From Neurospora crassa OR74A (lineage: Eukaryota; Ascomycota; Sordariomycetes; Sordariales; Sordariaceae): 64,000 bases of DNA. Both the position numbers and the translations under genes were made by a program. Numbering within the stretch: position 1 is the stretch's first letter; every line of letters begins with the position of its first letter. The notes beneath the pieces were generated by a model. That model had not been told where the DNA came from, made no database searches, and saw only the letters and a list, made by a program, of their open reading frames with translations. Of the stretch, positions 34,400 to 45,408 are shown piece by piece. The stretch lies in contig NC_026503.1 in the NCBI RefSeq assembly GCF_000182925.2, positions 558,001-622,000 of the forward strand, written 5' to 3'.

Positions 34400-37300
34400 G
34401 AAGACGTCGGGGGTAGCTGCCGGCTTGAATTTAGGAAAGAGATGCAGGTATCAACCAGGATATCTATAGGAAAGAACAAGGTAGGATGTTGTGCTCCGCG
34501 GCGATATATTCTTTGTCTTGAAGGATCTGGGGCAGCAAATCCTCGAGGCAAGGGGCCATGTCTCTTTATGTCCCCGCTAATGTATCTATCACCATCGTCC
34601 TTTCTCGACAAGATAGGTAGCCACATTTGCCTGGGGAGAAATCCCCATCACTTACTCAATGAGAACCCTCCTGGAAACTGGTGTGCCATACTGTAGTGTC
34701 TCTCTCTACAACCCAGAACCTTGACGGCCAAGATCCAGTCTAGTCCAATTCTCTATCAACATTACTGAAACTAACATATTATACCAGATATCAGATGGTC
34801 AAACCGCTAGTACGAAAACGACCATATCCTTTCCACTATCCTATCCGCTCATCACGTTGGTCCCGACCGTCTGGATCTGACCCAGACCTAGTGACTGTAC
34901 TTACCCACCCCTCGACCCAAGACACACGCACACCCAATGCCTCGTTGCGCCACGTTCCGTAACCTGCATCTCAAGTCTTGATCAGCTCTTGGGGGTCTAG
35001 CTCTCTCAGTTCATGATATGTACCAGGAGTCGTTCATCCCCACGGCTTGAACATAGAGGTAGGCACCGGGGGCCGCGGATGATGGCACCATGTCACAATC
35101 ACAAGTCACGATAGCCACCCTGCTCACCTATGAACGATGGCCTAATCTTCGATATAGCTGCGAACGGCGATCATCCATCCAGCTTCAGGTCGGTTCGCTC
35201 ATCTGGCATGTAGCTTGCAGGCCCCACCACGGTGTGTAGCAAGGTTAGGTAGGTACTTTCCACACGGTGAGCGCTGCAAGACTGTAAGCCGGAACGTAAG
35301 TTGCAAGTGCAAATGCAAGTGATGCTGTGCAGTGGTTTGCAGTAAGTGGCAGTGGTAAGCGCCTCCGTCCAGCCATTAAACGTAGCCCACTGGATCTCAT
35401 CCGTGAGAAAGAAACAGAACAGGTGTCCAGAAAAAAAAACTCTGTAGTATGGTAGACAAGGGTGCGGCTGAGAATGGTTTCTGTTCATTCGGTTTTCACC
35501 TCTATCCATCCCCGAAGAAGGGAAGAGTATTGACTAACCCCCCGGTCTATTACTCCCCCGGTCCGTTCCCCGGGCAGTCGCCGAGTATGGTACGACTCTG
35601 CAAGATCCTGCCCTCGCCTACTCGTTCGGAAGCTACCCCGGAACCCCGAGAGCCTGGGTCGTAGTAGCTGGATCTCGTGATCACAATCCACAATCTTAAT
35701 CTCTGCAGCAAGGCGGGCAATTGATGGAGAGGTAGACAACTAGAGCGAATCGTGACATGAACGGGAAGAGGCATGATCTATGATCTTTATTTGGGTCCCT
35801 CGCCCCCCCCCGGTCTAGTAGTGGTAGGTAACCTGAGAGTACCTAGGTAATTGATCACAGCAGAACCGAACCGATCTCGCACTGCCATTCCCATGTCCAT
35901 GTCCTTGGTCACCGGCAAGACGCATCGTATTGAATCGCACAGCATGGAAGATCGAGAAAAAAAACAAAAAAAGAAAAAAAAAACCGACAATCGCACCATA
36001 TCTTGGTTCGGTTCGGTTGGTACTTTTTCATCCAGCTTGGGGACAGTTTTGAGTATTGGGAACTGGGAACTGGGAACCGGGACCTGGATATAGAGCATCC
36101 GCCGCAGCGTTGCGGTCATCTCATATCACTTTATCGGATGACGACTGACCGCGTAGACTTGACTGTGGTATCGGTTGGTGACATGAACATGCTGTAGCTG
36201 AACCGTGAATTTCCTGGGTATGTAGTAGGTAGTCAATCACCTGCAGACTCACCGCGATTCGATCCGGCCTGGTGGTTCTGGTCAGCGACAATTTCTTCGA
36301 TCACCACAAACACAGTGGGAGGTCGCCTGTCCATATACAAACTTGAACGGTCACAAATGCACACTGAATTTTCAATAGGTTGCAATCAGACTATTAGAAT
36401 CCACTAACAGTCGTTTCGCTAGGGAAAGAAGCGCGCTAGCGAGTGATATTGTTCAAGATCACATTGGTATCTTTAGGCGGCAAGGGTTTGAGCCGCCGTT
36501 CGAACCGCGAACGAGCCGCAATGGGGAAGGTCTCGAGTCTCCCCCTTAGCTTTCATTTATGTATTCCAAGTAGTTCAAGATTCAAAAGGACGTGCCTGTC
36601 AAGGAAAGTGTGATTCTCATGTGATATAGGATTCATCACCGTTGCGGAATCACCGTCGCATTCCGGCTTCTACTAGTGTAGAGCCCAGTGTATCAGAGTC
36701 CACTAGAGCCTCTCAAGGGTATCATCTTGCGATAGCTGGCTCCCTACCTAGTCAGGAATAGCTAGGTGAATAGGTTGGTAAATACCTGGTATTCACTACC
36801 GTAACTCTTCCCAACTTCATCCAGATCTTCCTCTCTCCATCAAAAGATCTTCCATCTTCTACAAAGAACAGCAACAACGAACTGAGATGAGATGAGATGA
36901 TCTGAGATGGTGGCTTGATCGATTATCGTGACGCGCATGTGATTACCTGCTGGTTCCCTTCGATGTCTGCAGAGTTGTTGCCCTGTACCCAAGCCTTCAG
37001 TGTCGTACCGCATCACGACACCACCGCCGCTCACTCACAGAATCAATCACAGCGCCTCATCGTCGCCTCAACTGCTTCAACAACACCATGCAGCCTCAAC
37101 ACCAACTCACAACACAGCAAAATGATTAGCCAAGTTTCACGTACCGGGCGTTTTTCCAACCTTTCCTAGGACCAATCGTTTGTCTTTCTTTTCTTCTTTT
37201 CTTATTCCCCTTCCTCAGCTTCTTCTTACGCACGAGAGAGAAAGTATTACATGACTCGGACTATTTCGCCTCCCGCAGTTTGGAAGATCCTGCACTTTCC

Positions 37301-37957
37301 CTTTGCTCTCTTGTACGCAAGCTGGGGAAAATCTCTCCGACGCAATGGCGGAGGACATCCCAGCATCCGCACCCAGTCTTAGAAATGTTCCCGCCGCCGT
37401 CTTCCGATACTTCTTCGACGACATGTCTCAAAGTCATGTCACGGGCGCCTTCTGTTACAAAGAAAGGGAGTGATCGATCCGGATTCAACAAGCAACTTTT
37501 TGCCTTCTTGCATCATTCACACCGGTCATCACTCTTCATGAACGGCAAAAAGCTGGTCGGTGAACCGCTGGTCGGCTGTTTCGCTACATACCTCTATCTA
37601 AAGGTACTCAAAATAGATAAACACCAAGATACTAAGAAAAGGATTGTTTCCCCCTGCTAACCATGCGCCATGTTTCACCCAACTCTGTTTACTTTGCCCC
37701 TGAGCGAGATCCGTATTTCGCCTGGTACCTCAAAAATTATGGCTCATCGTCGTCTCATGACCAAGCTGCCCAACTCAAAAATGAGCGGCCACCGCTTTGT
37801 CAAGCTGGCCAGAACATGGGTGTGTCCTGCTTCGTTTCCTCTGTTGATTCACCACCGTTACCTTCAGAAGTGGTCGGCTCGGTTTCGCTTCCTTCGGCAG
37901 ACTTTACAACTGTTAGCCCCACAGTCACCATAAGAGTCGTGTCTTAACCGTCCTAAA
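34400..37957. other. 3.6 kb intergenic region, no confident gene
   Basis: The left part is promoter DNA of the flavin monooxygenase. An A-rich tract lies near 35956-35985 and GGAACTGGGAAC repeats near 36060. The only frame worth noting is a 42-codon plus-strand ORF at 37345-37473, entered separately. Confidence 0.5.
37345..37473 (+). CDS. Possible small or truncated ORF, 42 residues
   Basis: ATG in a CGCAATGGCG context opens MAEDIPASAPSLRNVPAAVF and ends at TGA after FCYKERE. Composition is protein-like (acidic start, then an aromatic and charged stretch), but nothing downstream extends it clearly. It may be a gene relic, a first exon or chance. Confidence 0.2.
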   Translation: MAEDIPASAPSLRNVPAAVFRYFFDDMSQSHVTGAFCYKERE

Positions 37958-39042
37958 TCACTTTCCTAGAGGTGCACTTGGCCTGGGCAACTTTACCTCG
38001 GTAGATTCATCGATGTAGGTCGTGAGCTGGTGGCGACAAGCCTCGACCAAGCTCGCGTAGCGCGTCTGCGCATCATGCGCCTTCTTTCTCTCCTGCGCAA
38101 GCTCAGTCGACAGTTTCTGCATGTGCTGAAACCTAATCTTCAGAGATTCCCCCTGGGATACAATGGATTCGCGCAGTTCTGCAACCTCTGCCTGGTGTTG
38201 TTGCTCGCGCTTCTCCCAATGCCCATCCGGAATGGTTTTGAGCTCCCGTACTAAACTACCCATGTCTTGAGCGAGCTCAGTCATGATTATCCAGCTGGTA
38301 ATCAACTCTGCGTCTGCCGCTACCGCATCAGGAGACTTGTTTCTCAGGTCATTTTGTAGCACAACCAACCGCCCCTGCATCCGGATGTATTCCTGTTCGG
38401 CGTTGAAATCGTACTCCGTGCGACGGGGGGCATCGGTCAAGAGTTCGTATGCATTCATAAGCTGTCATGTATCATCTGTTAGCCATGGCTTCGTGTACAA
38501 TTTGACGAAGGCTACCGCGTCAAACCTTCTGGAAATTGGCGGTTGCTTCTGCGCTGTTTCCATTTCTGTCAGGGTGCCTCTCCCGAGCGAGTTGATGGTA
38601 AGCTTTCTGGATGGCCTTCTTGTCCGCATACGGGCTGACCCCAAGTGTTGCGTAATAGTCGAAGTCCGTGATCTTGGGTGGTACCATGTTGGCTACAGAC
38701 TTCCCAGTATACCGGAATAGATGGGACAGAAATCTACGTCCTTCTGCAGTGTCAGTCAACCAAGCACAGGTTGTTCTATGAAAGCCACTTACCTTTGGAA
38801 GCGAGGCTGCCGTGTGTGTTGCTGCTTAGAAGCTGTAAGGACGTAGATCGGGCTAGATCTGTTCGTGTGGACTTGATGTGACGATGTCCGGGGGATTGTC
38901 GGCGGATATCTCGGTACGCACGTCGGTGGACAAACGCTTTCCGCTGAGAAACGAATCGTCGTTTCGCAGAATCCGCTGGTGCCGCTCGCCGACCCACGGT
39001 GTAAGGAAAGCTGAGATATCCTAGGGAACGCTGACAGACCAT
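37958..39042 (-). CDS. J-domain (DnaJ/Hsp40) protein with C-terminal coiled coil, three exons
   Basis: Exons 38793-39042, 38526-38743 and 37958-38461 join in frame to 323 residues. The J domain reads FDYYATLGVSPYADKKAIQKAYHQLARERHPDRN..ATANFQKLMNAYELLTD, with an intact HPD motif, so it should stimulate an Hsp70 ATPase. After it come about 130 residues of charged helix (VRELKTIPDGHWEKREQQ, ELAQERKKAHDAQTRY), likely coiled coil. The first intron (GTAAGT, CTGCAG) joins an upstream Arg/Ser-rich, acid-poor exon that resembles a mitochondrial presequence. Translation could instead begin at MVPPK (38687), which aligns with the neighbour's start; both are open. The second intron has an unusual donor, GTTTGA, but acceptor and frame fit. 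The gene next door (39977-40705) is a diverged relative. Confidence 0.75.
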
Positions 39043-39976
39043 CCGCGAACGGAAAGTAAGTATGTCGCTCGGAGGGTCCAAAGGTGGTTTGGGGCTTGGC
39101 TAAGTCTGAGGACTGGGAGGATGATAAAAGTTGTTGAAGAGAGGAAACGAAAGCCTCGGGGAACAGTCCCAATGATGGGTCCATTTAACCAACATCATTC
39201 ACGCGTCGTGCTCTCCACAAATGATCAGGAAGGCTCTGCCGTCATCGTTGTTTCCAGTCGAGGCAGGGAAACAGGAAAAAATGAAAAGGCGACAACTGGC
39301 TACGCCGGGCGCCAGCTATGAGGAAAGAGTCGTCCTTGAATAACTCTCCCCCATCGCCGTATTCACCCGGCTAGTAACTACGCGAATTGATGGAACCTTC
39401 CGTTGCAAGTCAAGCCGGACTTGCATTATCATCGTTGTTTCCATGAAGCAAGGCAACGACTGACAACTTATTTCAAGACGCCAATTTCGCACCAGTCTGT
39501 CATATGGATTAGAGAATGTTCAATGGGACAAAGGCAAGCGGAATGGACAAAAATGCGAAAGTTCAACGTAGTGAATTCTTGTAATTCTGTTATCGATGCA
39601 TACCTGAGGAGCTGGAAAACCGTTTACCTCCAAGCTTCCATTCATCATCGCAATCTGTCGTATATCTATCCTCCCGCCTGACGTTAACCATCAATCTCCG
39701 CAAAATCTCCATCCGCTGCTCTTCGTATATCTCTGCTCCTACCACTGATTCTATCTGGATTCCTAGCTTGTTTCCTTCCCAACGGTTGCAACCCCCTCGG
39801 CAGCGACACTGCCATCATTCACCGAGTCCAGACCCCCACAGGGTGATGCGCAACTGGACATGTTCAACGACGGTAGGAACATGTCGTCCGAGTCAGACCG
39901 GTTACCGGATCGAGGGTGCTTTGTCGAACTACTCCCTCCTACCGATGTAGCGCTTTCCTCTGCTACCTCGGGCGAC
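39043..39976. other. Intergenic region between the two J-related genes
   Basis: No supported gene. It holds the J-domain gene promoter and the 3' flank of its paralogue. Confidence 0.5.
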
Positions 39977-40705
39977 CTAATTTTTTTCCTTTGTGTTGCG
40001 ACTCCTTACGCAAGTACAATTTCTCGCGTTGCTGGTGGCTGTCGCTTTCTCAAAGGCCTCGTCAGCTTCCTGTTCCGATTCCCGCTCCAGCTCCTCCAGT
40101 TCCCTTGTGCCGTTCTTCAGCTCCCGGCCCTCAAGCTCCCGCCTGCGCTTCTCGGCCTTAACTCTGTTTCTTCTTTTCCTCAAACATGTTGAACACTGCC
40201 TGCGTCCGGTGCCGCTCCTCTTTAACGCCTTGATTCTCGCCAGGGGCTTCTTATTTGACACTCGCAGCTGGTCTTTCTCTTCCCGATCTTTTGTCGAGCG
40301 CTCTCTCCGCTTACTGTCCTCAACGTCCATCATACAAATCTGTTCCTTGAGTGCCTCCACTTCAACGGTCTTTTCCCGTACAAGCTCTCTCTGAAAATCG
40401 TTTTCTCGGCCAAGTTCAGCAATCTCGTGGCTTTGCGTATGGTTCTCTGCTCTCAGTCGGTCCATTTCTGTCTCTACCAAGTCAAGGACCTCTTGTTGAC
40501 TGGCCACACGCTGCTGCAGAGATTCAGCCTCTTGCTGCAGAGATTCAGCCTCTTGCTGCATAAATGTAGCACAAGAGCGCCAAAAGTCAACGCCAGCGGG
40601 AACACCGACATCAGTGTACCGCGTATTGTCAAGGGCAATTGAGTCTGCGTGCGGACTGACGCCGGGGGTTGCGTAACACCGTAGACCTTGAGGTAGTGGG
40701 GTCAT
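39977..40705 (-). CDS. Coiled-coil protein with vestigial J-domain start, paralogue of the neighbouring gene
   Basis: Single frame of 242 residues. The first 30 residues (MTPLPQGLRCYATPGVSPHADSIALDN) align with the start of the adjacent J protein (MVPPKITDFDYYATLGVSPY..). The HPD motif and the rest of the J domain are missing, so it should not act as an Hsp70 cochaperone. From about residue 45 the protein is a long charged helix: QQEAESLQQEAESLQQ, created by a 21-bp direct repeat (40519-40539 and 40540-40560), then Glu/Arg-rich heptad-like sequence, a CSTCLRKRRNR patch and a basic end. It may be a partner or decoy of the J protein, or a decaying duplicate. No stop or frameshift interrupts it, so it may still be expressed. 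Confidence 0.6.
   Translation of the reverse strand: MTPLPQGLRCYATPGVSPHADSIALDNTRYTDVGVPAGVDFWRSCATFMQQEAESLQQEAESLQQRVASQQEVLDLVETEMDRLRAENHTQSHEIAELGRENDFQRELVREKTVEVEALKEQICMMDVEDSKRRERSTKDREEKDQLRVSNKKPLARIKALKRSGTGRRQCSTCLRKRRNRVKAEKRRRELEGRELKNGTRELEELERESEQEADEAFEKATATSNARNCTCVRSRNTKEKN
40519..40560. repeat. 21-bp in-frame direct duplication
   Basis: Two identical adjacent 21-base copies within the coiled-coil gene. They encode the repeated EAESLQQ unit. Confidence 0.9.
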
Positions 40706-41634
40706 GCTGAATGTTTGGTTGAGAATGCCAAAATAAGTTGTTTGTTTTGGTGAGGAGAAAAAAACAACAGGTAAGATTGACTGAAAGGTTGGAGCTTTGA
40801 ATGAGCGACAAGAATGCGTTGTTGGTGTCTGAGGCTACCCTCCTTGACGCACTTTGCAGTATTATATTCAAGAAGTTATCAAGATGCATGCCACTGTAGA
40901 TTATCTTGAAAATGGTCCAGTGAAGAATGAAGAGGGATACAACTTTCGGTCAACGTTTGAAGCAAGTGACGGAGCATTTATACTAGAGGTACCTAGTCTT
41001 TGCCCCATCCGGAGAGGACACACGCAGAGAAGCCAATATGTGACCAACAGCCGTGGCCGACCACCTCAATCAAGCACGTGTGGCGAGGTCGAACGATGTC
41101 GCGAAATAAGCTGCCAGAACCCGGAGGAGGGACGCAACTGAATGTAGGAAGGGCCGCGAATCGGTAAAGGTCGACGACAATCGGAGAGGGTGTTTTGGAT
41201 GAGAATTCCCGTCCATTGCATGGAATAGGCTACTCATTGCAACTGCTCGTCCGTTACACGCAGCGCGTGGTAAATCCCCATCTCGCACACTAACGCATGA
41301 GGCTGAGTCTGGCATGCCCGTTTCCCTTAAGAAGACTCAGCATTACATGGAAACTGCTCGAACCTCTCCCAAAACACAAATCGGATAGCACCCTAGTTAG
41401 ATTCAAGCCACTGATATTTTCTAAATTCACAACTTACAACCCAGGCCTTGCCAAATGCCGAAACCCAGTCTCATGAGGCCCAACATCTCAGTCCATGATT
41501 GCCATCAACTACCATCTCCTGTTTTCCTGAAGGTATTATCCTGAGATAGGTAAGTACACGATCAGCAAGTTCACTTGAAGTTCATTGTTCCGATACAGCG
41601 AATCCACGAGGCCGCCCCTCTCTCTTGAGTTCCT
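40706..41634. other. Intergenic region, no gene seen
   Basis: Divided between the promoter of the coiled-coil gene and the 3' flank of the next minus-strand gene. Only shadow-length frames are present. Confidence 0.5.
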
Positions 41635-42592
41635 TCAGAAAATGGCCTTTTGCCCGCGAAATGATGATGTCTTTCCAAACACCGTCTCCATCTTCCAGTC
41701 CGAGTGCAACCCGCTCTTAGTGATTTTAGCCAACCTCACTGCCCAGACAAAGTCACCCGTCTGACTCGTACCCCACGTCTTCTGCCTCGCCGTATTCCTC
41801 TTACCCCCTGGTCCAGCCTCAACGATAAGCGGCACTTCCCTATTTTCAGAAATGACCCCATTAGCGCATGATCATCCAATGCACGCAATCGATGTGCTTT
41901 CCCCCGCCCCTTCCCGAGCCCGACGACGCACTCATCATCATCTAGATGCAGAACTGAACCCGACGTGACTGACCCGACGACGAAGCTCGCGAACTTTCGG
42001 GACTTTTCGGGTGCGCAACTTACACTGTAACCTCCACCGAAAACTCCTTCCCCGTCGTCTTCTCCTTCTTCTTCCTGCCGCCTCCCCTCGCCACAATGAT
42101 GCCTGTAATCATGTACACCTCCCACCTGCCCATCATCATCATGCTCTTGTTCTTTGCAATCCACCGCTTCACCTCGTCCCGCTCAATACATTTCTGCACA
42201 TAACTCCTCGTCGGCTGCATAATGTACCTCTCGAGCCGGTCGAACTCCCAGTAATTGGCTACGCTCCTGCTGAAGGCCCCTCCCAAACCGACGTTTAGGT
42301 CCACAAAGGGGACACCAGCCGGGGCGAGGGGAATGGGGACTTTGCCTCCTAGCGAGAGCGAGTACTCGTGGGAGTGGTCCCACTTGAAGTCTTCTATTAT
42401 GGTGGGACCGTGGATATCCATGGTGGCTGGGAAGGGCTCGATGGCTTTGGCGTTGATTATTTGGTCGAGATGGGCGAGGGAGGGGATGAGATGGCCTAGG
42501 GAGGCGGGCGAGATGGGGTGGCCGGAACGCATGCTGTCGAGGGAAGGCGGTGGGTAGTGTGCGTTGTCGAGGGTGAACCAGCATTTATCCAT
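41635..42592 (-). CDS. Fungal protein of unknown function with YMITGxxxARG and FVWAVRL motifs, two exons
   Basis: Exons 42024-42592 and 41635-41839 join in frame to 257 residues (donor GTAAGT, acceptor AATAG). I recognise the layout from a widespread but, as far as I know, uncharacterised filamentous-fungal family: an N-terminal SLGHLIPSLAHLDQIIN (the usual LGxLIxxPxxPxxxIN), then a Pro-rich linker, VGLGGAFSRSVANYWEFDRLERYIMQP, VQKCIERDEVKRWI, EVYMITGIIVARGGG, and near the end GDFVWAVRLAKITK. The alternating short hydrophobic strands and Gly-rich turns suggest a beta-rich fold. There is no signal peptide or single membrane helix. Such genes often occur near cell-fate or self/non-self loci; that is recollection, not something shown here. 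Function unknown. Confidence 0.75.
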
Positions 42593-43535
42593 GGTGAAGA
42601 CTGAAGACGATGGGTATTATATGTAATCATAAAAAGAATCAGATACAATGATGAGGCGTGAAGCTGATCTAATGGAAAGCGATAAGAAATGGTGAACATG
42701 GCATTTCCTTGCTATGAACGACGGGATGGACATCGGATATTTAAGCATCAAGACTACCTCTAAACATCATGAACATGATCGTCATCATCCTGAAACTCAC
42801 CCCGGTGGCCGTTTGGGTCTCAACGGCCTCCCAAAATAGGCGCGCTTATAGCGGAGATCCCAAAGCCAATGGTGTTGAAGTTCAGGGATACTAGCCGCCA
42901 AAGGAAACATCGCGATTGGGGTATCCAGACTCTCGGTACCAGCGTTACATCCATCAACCACTTCTGTTCCCGTCCCAAATCCATAATGGTGATAAGTTGG
43001 TTGATTGGACAAGTTGACGCACATTTCCTCCACTCCACTTCACCTCCCCGTCTCCTACATCGTCGTCTTCCCATCGTCCCAAAGTGCAGATGAGACCTGT
43101 TGTCTAGGATTAAGCTGATCGCGTTCGTTAAACCAAAGAGGAAATCTGGGGCCACTCCTCTCCCGGGCTGTGTTCTCATGGTCTGAGTTGGGCATGATGG
43201 ACGGCATACAGACTGGTCATCACGAAAACGAGACCGAGTTCTGAGGTTGACCGATGTTAAGGTCATGCACTGTGGGGAAAAAAGAAAATCAGTGGTACGT
43301 AGAGTCGCGTAAACTCTCGTATGATTTCTTTCTACGAACGACACCATCAAGACTGATCATCAGCCAAGCCCCTAAATGTGTAAGCACAGCGCATTCGTGT
43401 TGTCGTCAAAAGTCTATGAATGCTGACTCTTTTTTTTTTTTTTCTCTTCTGTTTCGCTAAGTTACATTCGATGTAGCGCTCAAGCGCCCAACTAAAATGC
43501 CGTAGTGGAGAGTTCTCTGATACTGCCCCAGGACC
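42593..43535. other. Intergenic region, no gene seen
   Basis: It holds the upstream DNA of the unknown fungal protein and the 3' flank of the DUF7580-like gene. A poly-T run lies at about 43430-43443. Confidence 0.5.
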
Positions 43536-44952
43536 TCATTCTTTAGGCCTACGCCGCCTGTCGTACGGGAGCCTGAAGAATGGCGTTGAATGATAATGTC
43601 TCCCAAGTTCTGCGGCAGCCTTTGGATGTACTCTTTCCCCCCCATTCCAATGATAATGTTTCCCAAGTTCTGTGGAAGCTGTTGGATGTACTCTTTCTCC
43701 CCCATGCCACTCAAATTCTTCGAAGCCGCTATCCTCATCGCTTTTATCGTCTGTTCTTTCGTCGCTTTTCTCTGCTTCTCTTTCTCTGGCCTCCCATGCT
43801 TCTTTCAAATGTTCCAATGGTACAAACAACTGATTATAAATTTCTATGTCAATTTCTACGCCCTCGCGCCCCTCAAATACCTCATCGTTGAAGCATCTTT
43901 CCACGACTTTGCATATGGGCTGCAGTTCTCCAGAGAGGTGTTCGAGAATGCCGGTATCCAGGGAGTGACAGAGAGCTGTTTCTCCTAGTCTAGTCACCGT
44001 GCCATTCTGAAAGAATTCGGGATGTTGGCTGCTTAACTCCGCCATGGGCATGTTTAACCAAATCTGCAGGAGCAATACCCCGAGCGCTTTGATCTCCGGA
44101 AATTTAGGCGCTGGGATATCGGGAACTTTTGGGCTCTCCAGGGACTGCGCCTTTAAAAGAGAGGTCAGGATCGATATATCGTCTTCCGTGGCATCTGGAA
44201 CAGATATCATAGGCATGCGGGTGACTATGGACACAGATTCATGGCCGTTTTCATATTTCTTGCAGACCATGAATTCAATGGTGTCTTCTGTCCACGGCCT
44301 TGGCATCATGCTCGTCTTATAAAATAAGCCGAGGGCTTCCGTAAGAGCGTACGAGAGATCAAGTCGAGACTTTGCATTACCGAGTTCGTAGCCAGGGTCT
44401 CCAGGGCTCAGCGACAGGTAATAGGCAAGGGTTTTGGTCCGGATAAGCGACGTCGGGTACGTCGAAGCTCCCTCGCCATCGGCATCGTCAGCGGCGAGTA
44501 TGTTTCGAAATTCTTGCAATATGAATTGGCGACTCGGCCTTTCCTCATCTTCTTGGCTGGGGAGACGGAAAGATGATGCAGCATCATATGTGTCGATTTT
44601 GCTCGGTTCCAGCTCTAGGATACGAGACACCCTGTTTGGCTATTAGTACGGGCTTAGGAAATCAATGTGGTTTACTGTTTAGAATCACTTACAGGTCGGA
44701 AGTGACAAATACCTCAAGGCATCGCCAGTGCCATCGGTACCCGTCACAAAGTAGGAGATTGAATTCGGTTAGAGTCTTGAGGTGTTGACGACACCATCTC
44801 AGACAAAGCTTTGGAGTCCAATGTTTTGAGCCGAAGTAATCCTGGAGGCTGGAGAGCATGTATCTGATGATTTCAACATGTACCAGAAAATCGGTCTTGC
44901 GCTTCTCCATTAACTGCTTCTTTGTTTCCGGTATGAGGCTTCGTGCCGACAT
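43536..44952 (-). CDS. DUF7580-like fungal protein with duplicated C-terminal motif, two exons
   Basis: Exons 44693-44952 and 43536-44631 join in frame to 451 residues (donor GTAAGT, branch TACTAAT, acceptor AACAG). The N-terminal part is helical. The middle (TKTLAYYLSLSPGDPG, LDLSYALTEALGLFYKTSMMPRPWTEDTIEFM) and ALGVLLLQIWLNMPM resemble the DUF7580 domain of fungal proteins that often accompany HeLo-type prion-propagation or cell-death proteins; this is by motif recall. An acidic hinge (SDERTDDKSDEDSGFEEF) leads to two 20-residue repeats of WxGGERVHPxAxxELGxHYH, coded by an exact-length 60-bp tandem duplication, and a basic tail (YDRRRRPKE). Gly-rich paired motifs at the C terminus of such proteins can be amyloid-type signalling motifs, but that is only a hypothesis here. 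Confidence 0.75.
43589..43708. repeat. 60-bp tandem duplication in the DUF7580-like gene
   Basis: Units 43589-43648 and 43649-43708 are adjacent, equal in length and share most bases. They encode the paired GGERVHP motifs. Confidence 0.92.
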
Positions 44953-45408
44953 TGTGACGAATCAAGTGACACTCTGGTTCGCTGAGGACAGACCACGGTA
45001 TCTGAAGGAGGTTCGGTCTATGTTGCGATGTTATCGTAAGATGATAAGCTGAAGGTCTGAAAAAAGGGTACCCAAGAAATGTAGCTGGCGTACGGATGAC
45101 TGTATTTCGAGGACAACTTTGAAGTGATAGTGTTATCCTTGGACTTATTTTGCTAAGCTTTCGATGGTCCAGCACTCCAAGAGGCAAAGAAATGACAGTA
45201 AATAGGGGATTGTTGAATAGTAGTGTTGAGCTGGAGAGACTGAATTGAATAGGAACAGAGGTGAGCTAACCACGAAGTAGAATAAAGAATAACTTGCAAA
45301 GTCAGAAAGAATACAAGCAACATCGAACAAGGCCGGCTACGACTTTTCAAGGAGGTCGTCGTGCCAAATCTGGTGATTGTCATAACGCCCAAGTCCGAGT
45401 GCAAGGGG

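Noticed and set aside
36499-36506. TTCGAACC resembling a tRNA T-loop / B box
   Set aside because: No matching acceptor stem, anticodon arm or A box in either orientation.
43589-43708. Tandem 60-bp units as a CRISPR-like array
   Set aside because: Only two adjacent copies without spacers, lying in frame within a eukaryotic gene.
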